Source: Acaudatibacter sp035532115
GTDB taxonomy: Bacteria; Pseudomonadota; Alphaproteobacteria; Caulobacterales; Caulobacteraceae
Assembly: GCA_035532115.1 (NCBI GenBank)
Contig: DATKRO010000104.1
Span: 62,001 to 126,000, forward strand
Direction: 5' to 3'
DNA: 64,000 nucleotides
Of this stretch, positions 34,256 through 40,857 are shown in pieces. Each line of letters begins with the position of its first letter. The stretch's first letter is position 1. The translations under genes were made by a program, and so were the position numbers. The notes below the pieces were generated by a model. The model was not told the origin of the DNA and made no database searches. It saw only the letters and a list, made by a program, of their open reading frames with translations.

Positions 34256-34696
34256 CTACTCCCACCGGGCGAGATCGTCCAAGTCCCGCGCGGTGGGCTC
34301 GACCCAGCGCGCTCCGTCGGGCCCGTGCTCCTTCTTCCAGAACGGAGCGCGGGACTTGAGATAGTCCATCAGATAGTCGCAGGCCTCGAAGGCCTCGCGC
34401 CGGTGCGCCGAAGCGGTGGCCACCATCACGATCGACTCGCCCGGCGCGATCACGCCATGGCGGTGAATCACCAGCACGTCGTCGAGACCGAACCGGGACG
34501 CGGCCGCCGCGGCGACGCGGCCGATCTCGATTTCGGTGAAGCCTGGGTAGGCCTGCAGCTCCAGCGCCGTCGCCCGGCCCGCCTCGCCGCGGGCGATGCC
34601 GACGAAGCTGGCCACCGCCCCGGTCCGGCTGCGCCCGGCGCAGAAGCCGGTGAGTTCCGCGCCGGGCTCGAAGGGCTGGGCGACGAGGCGGATCAT
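34256..34696 (-). CDS. moaE: Molybdopterin synthase catalytic subunit MoaE
   Basis: A 146-aa large subunit that transfers sulfur from MoaD thiocarboxylate to precursor Z. ASFVGIARGE, the VLVIHRHGVIAPGES strand, SAHRREAFEACDYLMDYLKSRAPFWKKEH with the catalytic lysines, and GARWVEP are all typical. The start ATG at 34696 overlaps the moaD stop in an ATGA, coupling the two subunits. Confidence 0.95.
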   Translation of the reverse strand: MIRLVAQPFEPGAELTGFCAGRSRTGAVASFVGIARGEAGRATALELQAYPGFTEIEIGRVAAAAASRFGLDDVLVIHRHGVIAPGESIVMVATASAHRREAFEACDYLMDYLKSRAPFWKKEHGPDGARWVEPTARDLDDLARWE

Positions 34697-34935
34697 CCGC
34701 CGCTCATCGGCGGCAGGAAGGCCACTTCCGCCATCGGCGACAGGCGCGCTTCGCCGCGCACGATGGCCCGGTCCACCGCCGTCTGCACGCCAGGGCCGCC
34801 GAGCGCCGCGCCGAGGGCGGCGTCCTCGCTCGCCAGCAGCGCCCTCAGGGCCGCGAGACTGGCCGGCGGCGGCTCGACGGCGCGCTCGCGCCACCCGGCC
34901 AGGTCGCCCAGCCGCCCGAACAGCAGCACGCGCAT
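34693..34935 (-). CDS. moaD: Molybdopterin synthase sulfur carrier subunit MoaD
   Basis: An 80-aa ubiquitin-like sulfur carrier. It starts MRVLLFGRLGDLAG and ends in the obligatory Gly-Gly (PPMSGG) that is thiocarboxylated. VAFLPPMSGG is the signature tail. Its start abuts the moaA stop with no spacer, and its stop overlaps moaE by 4 nt. Confidence 0.95.
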   Translation of the reverse strand: MRVLLFGRLGDLAGWRERAVEPPPASLAALRALLASEDAALGAALGGPGVQTAVDRAIVRGEARLSPMAEVAFLPPMSGG

Positions 34936-35967
34936 CTAGCCGCCGGTGGTCGACATGTGCCGCGCCACCGCCGGCGAGGCGCCGCGCGCGATTTTGAAAT
35001 CGTGACCTTTCGGCTTGGCGTCGATCGCGGCGCGGATGGCGGCGACGAGGCGCTCGTCGCCGGCGCCCGAGCGGATCACGGCGCGCAGGTCCGCGGCGTC
35101 CTCGCGCCCGAGGCAGGTGTGCAAGGTCCCGGTGCAGGTGAGCCGCACCCGGTTGCAGGCCTCGCAGAAATTGTGGCTCAGCGGCGTGATGAAGCCGAGC
35201 CGGCCGCCGGTTTCGGCGACGGACACGTAGCGCGCCGGCCCGCCGGTGGAGAGCGGCAGGTCGGTCAGGGTCCAGAAGCCGGCGAGGCGCCGGCGCACGC
35301 TCTCGAGTGAGAGGTACTGATCGGTACGGTCGGCGTCGATCTCGCCCATCGGCATGGTCTCGATCAGCGTCAGATCCATGCCGCGCCCGTGCGCCCATTG
35401 CACCAGGGCGGGGATCTCCTCGGCGTTGTCGCGCGCCAGCGCCACGGTGTTGATCTTGACCTTCAGGCCGGCGTCCTGCGCCGCATCGATCCCGGCCACC
35501 ACCTGGGCGAGGTCGCCGCCGCGGGTCAGGCGCGCGAAGAGATCGGGCTTCAGCGTGTCGGCCGAGACATTGATCCGCCGCACGCCGAGCCGGGCCAGAT
35601 CGGCCGCGAACTTCGCCAGCTGGGTGCCGTTGGTGGTCAAGGTCAGCTCGTCGAGCGCCCCGGTCTCCAGGTGCCGCGCCAGGCGCTCGACCAGGGCGAG
35701 AAAGCCCTTGCGCACCAACGGCTCGCCCCCGGTGAGGCGCAGCTTGCGGGTTCCGAGGGCGACGAACGCCGAAGCGATGGCGTCGATCTCCTCCAGCGTC
35801 AGCACCTGCGCCTTGGGCAGGAAGGTCATGTGCTCGGCCATGCAATAGACGCAGCGCAGGTCGCAGCGGTCGGTGACCGAGACGCGCAGATAGCGCACCG
35901 TGCGGCCAAAGCCGTCGACGAGCGGGGCGTGCTTGCCGGGCGCAGCCGTGGCGTCATAGGGCGTCAT
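34936..35967 (-). CDS. moaA: GTP 3',8-cyclase MoaA
   Basis: A 343-aa radical SAM enzyme that starts molybdenum cofactor synthesis. The N-terminal cluster motif is CDLRCVYCM (CxxxCxxC). The C-terminal second cluster is built from CEACNRVRLTC...C (CxxCx13C). The essential Gly-Gly is at the very C-terminus (STTGG). TGGEPLVRKGF and RINVSADTL are also typical. It is the first gene of the moaADEBC-moeA operon and is divergent from the mocA-like gene, with 28 nt between starts. Confidence 0.96.
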   Translation of the reverse strand: MTPYDATAAPGKHAPLVDGFGRTVRYLRVSVTDRCDLRCVYCMAEHMTFLPKAQVLTLEEIDAIASAFVALGTRKLRLTGGEPLVRKGFLALVERLARHLETGALDELTLTTNGTQLAKFAADLARLGVRRINVSADTLKPDLFARLTRGGDLAQVVAGIDAAQDAGLKVKINTVALARDNAEEIPALVQWAHGRGMDLTLIETMPMGEIDADRTDQYLSLESVRRRLAGFWTLTDLPLSTGGPARYVSVAETGGRLGFITPLSHNFCEACNRVRLTCTGTLHTCLGREDAADLRAVIRSGAGDERLVAAIRAAIDAKPKGHDFKIARGASPAVARHMSTTGG

Positions 35968-35995
35968 CGGCGGCTAACATAGAAAGGATCGCGGC

Positions 35996-36637
35996 TTGGC
36001 GACAGGGGGCGAGGTTCGGGAGGGTGAGATTGCGGCGGCGCTGGAGGCGATCGTGCTGGCCGGCGGTGCGGGCGCGAGGTTCGGCGGCGCCAAGCTGACC
36101 CATCCCTGGCGGGGCGGGGTGCTGATCGACGGGGCGCTCGGCGCCGCCTTCGCCGCACCGGCCCGTCACGTCACCGTCGTCACCGGCGCGGACGCCGGCG
36201 TCGAGGCGGCGGCGCGGCGCTTCGCGGCGATCTGCGGCCAGGCGAAGCGCCTGCGCCTGGTCCATTGTCCCGATCACGCCCGGGGCATGGGCGCGACCTT
36301 GCGCGCCGGCGTCGCCAGCCTCCCGGCGGGTGCGGCCGGCGCCTACGTCTTCCTGGGCGACATGCCCCTGGTCCCGGCGTCGGTCGCGCCGGCGCTCGCC
36401 GCCGCCCTCGCCCGCGGCGCTGCCGCAGCGGCGCCGTCGCATCGGGGGCGGCGCGGACATCCGGTGCTGTTCGGGGCGGAGCTGTTCGAGGCGCTCGGCG
36501 CCCTCGCGGGCGACCAGGGCGCGCGCCAGATGCTGGAACGGCTGCGCGCGCGGCTGGCGCTCGTTGCGGTCGACGATCCCGGCGTCCTCGTCGACATCGA
36601 CCGGCCCGCGGACCTGGACGGCCTGGCGCCAGGCTAG
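35996..36637 (+). CDS. MocA-like molybdenum cofactor nucleotidyltransferase
   Basis: A 213-aa MobA/MocA-type NTP transferase that would attach CMP (or GMP) to molybdopterin, as needed by xanthine dehydrogenase-type enzymes. It has LEAIVLAGGAGARFGGAKL (the GG-x-G-x-R-x-G-x-x-K motif), NPDH-like CPDHARGMGATLRAGV, FLGDMPLVP and GHPVLFG with VDIDRPADL. The presence of xdhC beyond the moa operon favours a CMP-adding MocA role. The start is TTG at 35996 with AAGGA 7 nt upstream. Confidence 0.83.
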   Translation: MATGGEVREGEIAAALEAIVLAGGAGARFGGAKLTHPWRGGVLIDGALGAAFAAPARHVTVVTGADAGVEAAARRFAAICGQAKRLRLVHCPDHARGMGATLRAGVASLPAGAAGAYVFLGDMPLVPASVAPALAAALARGAAAAAPSHRGRRGHPVLFGAELFEALGALAGDQGARQMLERLRARLALVAVDDPGVLVDIDRPADLDGLAPG

Positions 36638-36641
36638 TCGG

Positions 36642-36682
36642 CCGCTTCGACCAATCCGAAACGATGGCGCTTCGCCCGGGCG
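36642..36682. repeat. 41-bp direct repeat, left copy
   Basis: CCGCTTCGACCAATCC...CGATGGCGCTTCGCCCGGGCG recurs at 36856-36897 with seven substitutions and one extra T. The last 21 bases (36662-36682) are identical except for that indel. The two copies bracket about 170 nt. Confidence 0.7.
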
Positions 36683-36855
36683 ACGGCACACCGCCGACCT
36701 CTGCCGCACTCGGGCCATGCGCGGTGCGGGGCGCACGAGAGCCGTCGCCCGCAGCCCCTCCGCCGCCCGGCGTCGCCGCGCCGAGCGCCACCCCGTTCTC
36801 ACGGGTGAGGAGGAAGTTCCCTTCATCCTTCCCCGCGGCGGGGGGGTGGAAGGGG

Positions 36856-36897
36856 TCCGCTTCAACCCATCTGCAGCGATGGCGCTTCGTCCCGGGC
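36856..36897. repeat. 41-bp direct repeat, right copy
   Basis: The second copy of the repeat at 36642-36682: CCGCTTCAACCCATCTG...CGATGGCGCTTCGTCCCGGGCG. It begins directly after a C/G-rich palindromic stretch (about 36823-36855). Confidence 0.7.
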
Positions 36898-36970
36898 GCC
36901 ATTTCCCCGCCGGTTGACGGCGGAACGGGGGGCGGGATGATGGCCAGGGCGCGCGAGGAGGACCACCGCG

Positions 36971-37615
36971 ATTCGCAAGCTGCTGGCCTGGGCGGTGTTC
37001 GCCGGCGTGGTGCTCGCCGGGGGCGCGATCGTCTTTTCCATCTGGGACCTCGACCTGCGATGGCGCCCGAAGACGATCACCAGGGACCAGGCCAGGATTG
37101 CCCAGGATCTGGATCAGGCCGGCTGGGTCTCGCCGCACCTGAACGGCCCCAGGCTCTATATGATCTCGTACCGCGCCTGCTCCGACTGCATCCGCTTCGA
37201 GGACGAGGCGTTCCCGAAGCTGCAGGGGGCCGGCGTCGATACGCGGGTGATCATGATCGCCCTGCCCGACCGCAACGGCCTGGCGCACTCGACCGCGGCC
37301 GAGCGGGCGACGGTGGCGGAACTCTGGATCGGACGCAGCTGGAAGCTCTACCAGCAATGGACCGCGGTTCCCGCGCCCGCCTGGACCGCGCCGGGCATCG
37401 CTGGCGCCGATGGCGACGCCGCGCGCACCGCCGTGGTCGAGGCCGGCCGCGCCCTGGTGCGCGACCTCGCGCCGATGCTGGGCGCCAACGGAGTGCGGCT
37501 CGCCTTTCCGACGCTGATCTGGTGGACCAGGGATGGGCGCATGCGCGCCTGCGCTTGCGAGAGCCCCAGATCGTACCGGTATGTGGAGGATGAACTCGGG
37601 GCGAAGGCGCCCTGA
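36971..37615 (+). CDS. Membrane-anchored thioredoxin-like protein with apparent ATT start
   Basis: A 214-aa protein. Residues 1-25 would be an N-in anchor (Arg-Lys, then LLAWAVFAGVVLAGG). A soluble part follows with LYMISYRACSDCIRFEDEAFPKL, a C-x-x-C (Cys-Ser-Asp-Cys) at the position of a thioredoxin-fold active site, then TRVIMIALPDRNGL and FPTLIWWTRDGRMRACACES. It may be a periplasm-facing disulfide or redox protein (inference); I know no named family. The best start is ATT at 36971, 9 nt after a perfect AGGAGG. The first standard start, GTG at 36995, has no ribosome site and removes the positive anchor end. Confidence 0.65.
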   Translation: MRKLLAWAVFAGVVLAGGAIVFSIWDLDLRWRPKTITRDQARIAQDLDQAGWVSPHLNGPRLYMISYRACSDCIRFEDEAFPKLQGAGVDTRVIMIALPDRNGLAHSTAAERATVAELWIGRSWKLYQQWTAVPAPAWTAPGIAGADGDAARTAVVEAGRALVRDLAPMLGANGVRLAFPTLIWWTRDGRMRACACESPRSYRYVEDELGAKAP

Positions 37616-37634
37616 CCGCCCGCCACCGCGGCCG

Positions 37635-37895
37635 TCACCTCGGATTGAAGAGCCGCGAACCCTTGACGCGCTCCTTGTTGGCGGCGCGGGTCTTGGGGCC
37701 CTGGCCGCGGTCGGCCTCGGTCTTGACCGGCCGGCGCGTGTGGTTCTCGCCGTGCAGGGCGCCGATGGGCGGACCGTCGTCGGTGGGCGACAGGCCCTCG
37801 GCGCCCGCCTCGGCGGCCTCGTCCAGCGCCGGCGGATCGGGTTCGGCGCCGGGCGGCGCGCCGGTGCGATCGAGGCTGGCGGGTTGCTTGGCCAT
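37635..37895 (-). CDS. Small basic/acidic hypothetical protein
   Basis: An 86-aa protein starting MAKQPASLDRTGAPPG, with an acidic Pro/Glu/Ala middle and a basic C-terminal end (NKERVKGSRLFNPR). It is predicted disordered, with no signal or membrane segment. The ending and composition look like small conserved Caulobacterales hypotheticals. It converges on the thioredoxin-like gene (19-nt gap) and is divergent from zapE. Function unknown. Confidence 0.5.
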   Translation of the reverse strand: MAKQPASLDRTGAPPGAEPDPPALDEAAEAGAEGLSPTDDGPPIGALHGENHTRRPVKTEADRGQGPKTRAANKERVKGSRLFNPR

Positions 37896-38005
37896 CTGCG
37901 CCCTCCGCGGCTGGCGCCCCCGCGAGCAAAACCGCGCCCCCGACGGGCCGGTTCCGGCCGACTTCGCCGTTGAGCGGCGCGCCGGGCAAGGCTAGGCGGG
38001 AGCCG

Positions 38006-39157
38006 ATGCGAAGCCCGTTCCGCGCCGCCTACGAGGCGCGCCTCCACGGGGGCGCCCTGCGCCCCGACGCGGCGCAGGCGGGCGCCGTGGAGGCTCTGGC
38101 GCGCCTGGAGCGCGACCTCGCCGAGGCGCATCCGTCGGGGCTGTTGCGCCGGGCCAGGGCCGTGCGCGGCGTCTATCTGCACGGCCCGGTCGGGCGCGGC
38201 AAGTCGGCGCTGATGGACCTCTTCTTCGAGGCGGCCCCGACGGCGAAGAAGCGGCGCGTGCATTTCCATCGCTTCATGGCGCAGACGCACCGGCTGGTGA
38301 ACGCCTGGCGCACCGGCGACGGCGCCGCCCGCCTGGCCCGTTTCGGCCGCCGCCGCGGCGACGATCCCATCGCGTCCGCCGCCGCGGTGATCGCCAGGGA
38401 GGCGCGGCTCTTCTGTTTCGACGAGTTCCAGGTCAGCGACATCGCCGACGCCATGATCCTCGGGCGGCTCTTCGAGCAGCTCTTCGCCGGGGGCGTCGCC
38501 ATCGTGGCGACCTCCAACCGGGCGCCGGACGAGCTTTACCAGGACGGCATCAACCGCCAGCTCTTCCTGCCCTTCATCGACATGCTGAAGACGCACCTGG
38601 AGGTGGTGGCGGTGGCGGGCCGGCGCGACTACCGCCTCGATCGCCTGCGCGCCGGGCGCACCTGGTTCTCGCCGATCGACGCCGACAGCGAGGCCGGCTT
38701 CGATGCGCTCTGGGGCGAGATGCTGGGCGCCGACGCCGAGATCGGCGCGACGCTGGAGGTGTTCGGGCGCAGGCAGCACTGGCCGAGGGCCGCCGGCGGG
38801 CGCCTGCGCGCCCATTTCAACAGCCTCTGCGGCGAGGCGCTCGGGCCTTCCGACTATCTGGCGCTCGCCGGGCGGTTCCAGACGCTCTTCATCGAGGCCG
38901 TGCCGCGCCTGACGCCGGAGCGGCGCGACGCCGCCCGGCGCTTTGCGACCCTGATCGACACCCTCTACGAGGCGCGCGCCCGCCTGGTGGTGCTGTCCGC
39001 CGCCGAGCCCGCCGCGCTCTATCCATCCGGCGACGGCGCCTTCGAGTTCCAGCGCGCCGCCTCGCGCCTGGAGGAGATGCGCTCGGCGGCCTGGCTCGCA
39101 GGTGGCGCGGACACGCAGGCGGCGCCAGCGAGAGCGGCGCCAGTGGACATGCCATAG
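38006..39157 (+). CDS. zapE: AFG1-like ATPase (cell division protein ZapE)
   Basis: A 383-aa AFG1/ZapE ATPase. It has GVYLHGPVGRGKSALMDLFF (Walker A), RRVHFHRFMAQTHRLV, LFCFDEFQVSDIADAMILGRLFEQLF (Walker B), VAIVATSNRAPDELYQDGINRQLFLPFI and the DYR segment. In bacteria it acts at the division ring; in mitochondria the homolog works on misfolded respiratory proteins. Position upstream of the sdh genes is common in alphaproteobacteria. ATG at 38006 follows GGCGGGAG. Confidence 0.93.
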   Translation: MRSPFRAAYEARLHGGALRPDAAQAGAVEALARLERDLAEAHPSGLLRRARAVRGVYLHGPVGRGKSALMDLFFEAAPTAKKRRVHFHRFMAQTHRLVNAWRTGDGAARLARFGRRRGDDPIASAAAVIAREARLFCFDEFQVSDIADAMILGRLFEQLFAGGVAIVATSNRAPDELYQDGINRQLFLPFIDMLKTHLEVVAVAGRRDYRLDRLRAGRTWFSPIDADSEAGFDALWGEMLGADAEIGATLEVFGRRQHWPRAAGGRLRAHFNSLCGEALGPSDYLALAGRFQTLFIEAVPRLTPERRDAARRFATLIDTLYEARARLVVLSAAEPAALYPSGDGAFEFQRAASRLEEMRSAAWLAGGADTQAAPARAAPVDMP

Positions 39158-39177
39158 CCCCAGGACTATATCACCGC

Positions 39178-39534
39178 ATGCCGTGGACGGTCGCTAACCA
39201 CGACGATTTCGACCCGGGAGTTCGACGTATTGCCAACGCAGGTACAGGACGAGTTGCTGGCGGCCACAGCCTTGCTGGAAACCTATGGACCGCCCTTGGC
39301 AGACCGCACGCCGATACCCTGGCCGGATCAAGGCACCCGAACATGAAGGAGCTTCGGTTCAAGGCGGCTGGCGGGGCGTGGCGGGTGGCGTTCGCATTCG
39401 ATCCTGCACGACGGGCCATCCTGCTGGTCGCGGGCGACAAAGCGGGCGTGGCGCAAAGGCGATTCTACACGGGCTTGATCCGCAAGGCGGACAGCCGGTT
39501 CGACGCCCATTTGAAGCGTCTGACGGAGAATTGA
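39178..39534 (+). CDS. HigB/RelE-like toxin with two compensating frameshifts
   Basis: A 118-aa open frame. The first 13 residues (MPWTVANHDDFDP) and residues from about LGRPHADTL to the end (PNMKELRFKA, WRVAFAFDPARRAILLVAGDK, RFDAHLKRL) match the RelE/HigB-type mRNA interferase family. The stretch between is not in family frame. Read one base later it gives EFDVLPTQVQDELL and ALLETYGPPL, the expected sequence. One extra G near 39216-39218 and one missing G near 39298-39299 restore the original frame, leaving about 27 scrambled residues. The toxin is therefore probably weakened or inactive, or there are two base-calling errors. Confidence 0.8.
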   Translation: MPWTVANHDDFDPGVRRIANAGTGRVAGGHSLAGNLWTALGRPHADTLAGSRHPNMKELRFKAAGGAWRVAFAFDPARRAILLVAGDKAGVAQRRFYTGLIRKADSRFDAHLKRLTEN

Positions 39535-39536
39535 AG

Positions 39537-39857
39537 ATGGGCCGCACGCGCGAGGAGATCATGGCCGCCCTGCCCAAGGCGCGTCGGTCGCGCATAGACG
39601 CCCGCGCCGCTGAACTGCAGGGCGAGGTCGAGGGATTGAAGGCGCTACGACTGCTCGCCCAGCGCAGCCAGGACCAGATCGCCCGAGGTCTGGGCATCAA
39701 ACAACCTTCCGTGCTCAAGATCGAGCGCCAGACCGATCTTTATCTGTCCACCCTGCGCCGCTTCGTGGAGGCGGCCGGCGGCACGCTGGAACTCAGAGTG
39801 GAACTGCCCGGCAAGGGCGTCCTGCATCTGACCGGATTGGGAGAACTCAAGTCCTGA
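39537..39857 (+). CDS. HigA-like XRE-family antitoxin
   Basis: A 106-aa DNA-binding antitoxin. The N-terminal MGRTREEIMAALPKARRSRIDARAAEL is followed by a helix-turn-helix (LAQRSQDQIARGLGIKQPSVLKIE) and YLSTLRRFVEAAGGTLEL, the usual HigA/XRE architecture of toxin-first pairs. It starts 2 nt after the toxin stop. It should bind the toxin and repress the shared promoter. It appears intact although the toxin is frame-scrambled. Confidence 0.85.
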   Translation: MGRTREEIMAALPKARRSRIDARAAELQGEVEGLKALRLLAQRSQDQIARGLGIKQPSVLKIERQTDLYLSTLRRFVEAAGGTLELRVELPGKGVLHLTGLGELKS

Positions 39858-39995
39858 GATCGGCTGCGCTCCAGCCGTCATCGAGACTGCGGCGCCGCGT
39901 TCGCAGTCGTTCGAACGACTCTGAAGTTCGGGTCCAAGCCTGGCGGAGCGTCGAGTGGACTCCCCCAACGCGGGCAGTCGCGCACGGCGCCAAGT

Positions 39996-40022
39996 TTGAC
40001 ACCCCCCGCCCCGGGCTTAAAA
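39996..40022 (+). promoter_or_regulatory. Putative sigma-70 promoter of sdhCDAB
   Basis: TTGACA (39996-40001) and an A/T block CTTAAAAG (40016-40023) are separated by about 16 nt, 33 nt before the sdhC start. The A/T block stands out in a very GC-rich intergenic region of 197 nt. The GAGGGAGGGG ribosome site lies directly downstream. Confidence 0.45.
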
Positions 40023-40054
40023 GGGCGGCGCGCTTTGCGAGGGAGGGGATCTGG

Positions 40055-40462
40055 ATGGCCGACGCCGCGCCGGGGCGGGGAGGCAGGCCGCAGTCGCCGT
40101 CCGTATGGATCTGGCGCTGGCACGTCACCATGGTCTGTTCGATCCTGCATCGGGCGGCCGGCGCGATCCTCTATGTCGGCGCCCTGGTGCTGATGGGCTG
40201 GGCGCTCGCCCTCGCCACCGGGCCGGACGCCTACGCCGCCTATACCGGGTTCCTGGGGTCGCTGCCGGGCAAGGCGCTGCTGTTCGGCTTTGCGCTCTCG
40301 GTCTTCTATCATCTCGCCAACGGCGTGCGGCACCTGGTCTGGGACGCAGGCTACGGCTTCGCGCCCCGGACGGCCGACGCCAGCGGGCTCGCCACCCTCG
40401 CTTTCGCCGTGGCGGCGGCGGTGGTGCTGTTTCTCTACGCCGGCCTGACGGGCGCGCTCTGA
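40055..40462 (+). CDS. sdhC: Succinate dehydrogenase cytochrome b556 subunit
   Basis: A 135-aa membrane anchor of complex II. It has three transmembrane helices, SILHRAAGAILYVGALVLMGW (with S-x-x-H-R near the quinone site) and FYHLANGVRHLVWDAG, whose histidine is a heme b ligand. ATG at 40055 follows a strong GAGGGAGGGG. sdhD overlaps its stop by 1 nt. Confidence 0.94.
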   Translation: MADAAPGRGGRPQSPSVWIWRWHVTMVCSILHRAAGAILYVGALVLMGWALALATGPDAYAAYTGFLGSLPGKALLFGFALSVFYHLANGVRHLVWDAGYGFAPRTADASGLATLAFAVAAAVVLFLYAGLTGAL

Positions 40463-40857
40463 TGGCGAGGGTGCGCACGCCGCTCGCCCGCGCCCGGGGC
40501 CTTGGTTCGGCCAAGCACGGCGTCGGCCATTTCGTCGTCCAGAGGCTCACCGCCCTGGCCCTGGCGGGGCTGGTGCTCTGGGGCGTCGCCTCGGTGCTCG
40601 GCCTGGCGCGCGGCGGCTACGACGTCGCGGTCATGTGGCTGCACGCGCCGGTCAACATCGTCCTGGCCGTGCTGCTCGTCGTCGCCGCCTTCTGGCACAT
40701 GCAGATCGGCATGCGGGTGATCATCGAGGACTATTTCGCCCGCACCTCCACCAAGTCCGCCTTGCTGGTGCTCAATGTGTTCGTCTGCTGGCTGGGGGCG
40801 GCGCTGAGCGTGGTCTCGCTGCTGAAGGTGGCCTTCGCCGCCGGAGTGATCGTCTGA
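40462..40857 (+). CDS. sdhD: Succinate dehydrogenase hydrophobic membrane anchor subunit
   Basis: A 131-aa second anchor subunit with three hydrophobic helices. GSAKHGVGHFVVQRLTALAL, FWHMQIGMRVIIEDY (heme-ligand histidine and conserved IIEDY) are typical of alphaproteobacterial SdhD. One-base overlaps (TGATG) with both sdhC and sdhA couple translation. Confidence 0.93.
   Translation: MARVRTPLARARGLGSAKHGVGHFVVQRLTALALAGLVLWGVASVLGLARGGYDVAVMWLHAPVNIVLAVLLVVAAFWHMQIGMRVIIEDYFARTSTKSALLVLNVFVCWLGAALSVVSLLKVAFAAGVIV

Larger units (their letters stand above)
36638..36970. other. 333-nt intergenic region with direct repeat and palindrome
   Basis: No gene is supported here. It contains the 41-bp direct repeat pair and a GC-rich palindromic stretch around 36823-36855 (CCCTTC...CCCCGC-GGCGGGG...GGAAGGGG) of the kind found as dispersed intergenic elements. 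The strong AGGAGG ribosome site of the next gene lies at 36956-36961. Confidence 0.6.

Noticed and set aside
35954..38815. A 953-codon open frame on the minus strand
   Set aside because: It runs antisense to mocA, the thioredoxin-like gene and zapE, which have clear motifs; its protein is Arg/Pro/Gly-rich without recognisable domains, a common by-product of very GC-rich DNA.
39537..39857. Possibility that the antitoxin is also frameshifted
   Set aside because: Its helix-turn-helix and C-terminal region are continuous in one frame and of normal length.
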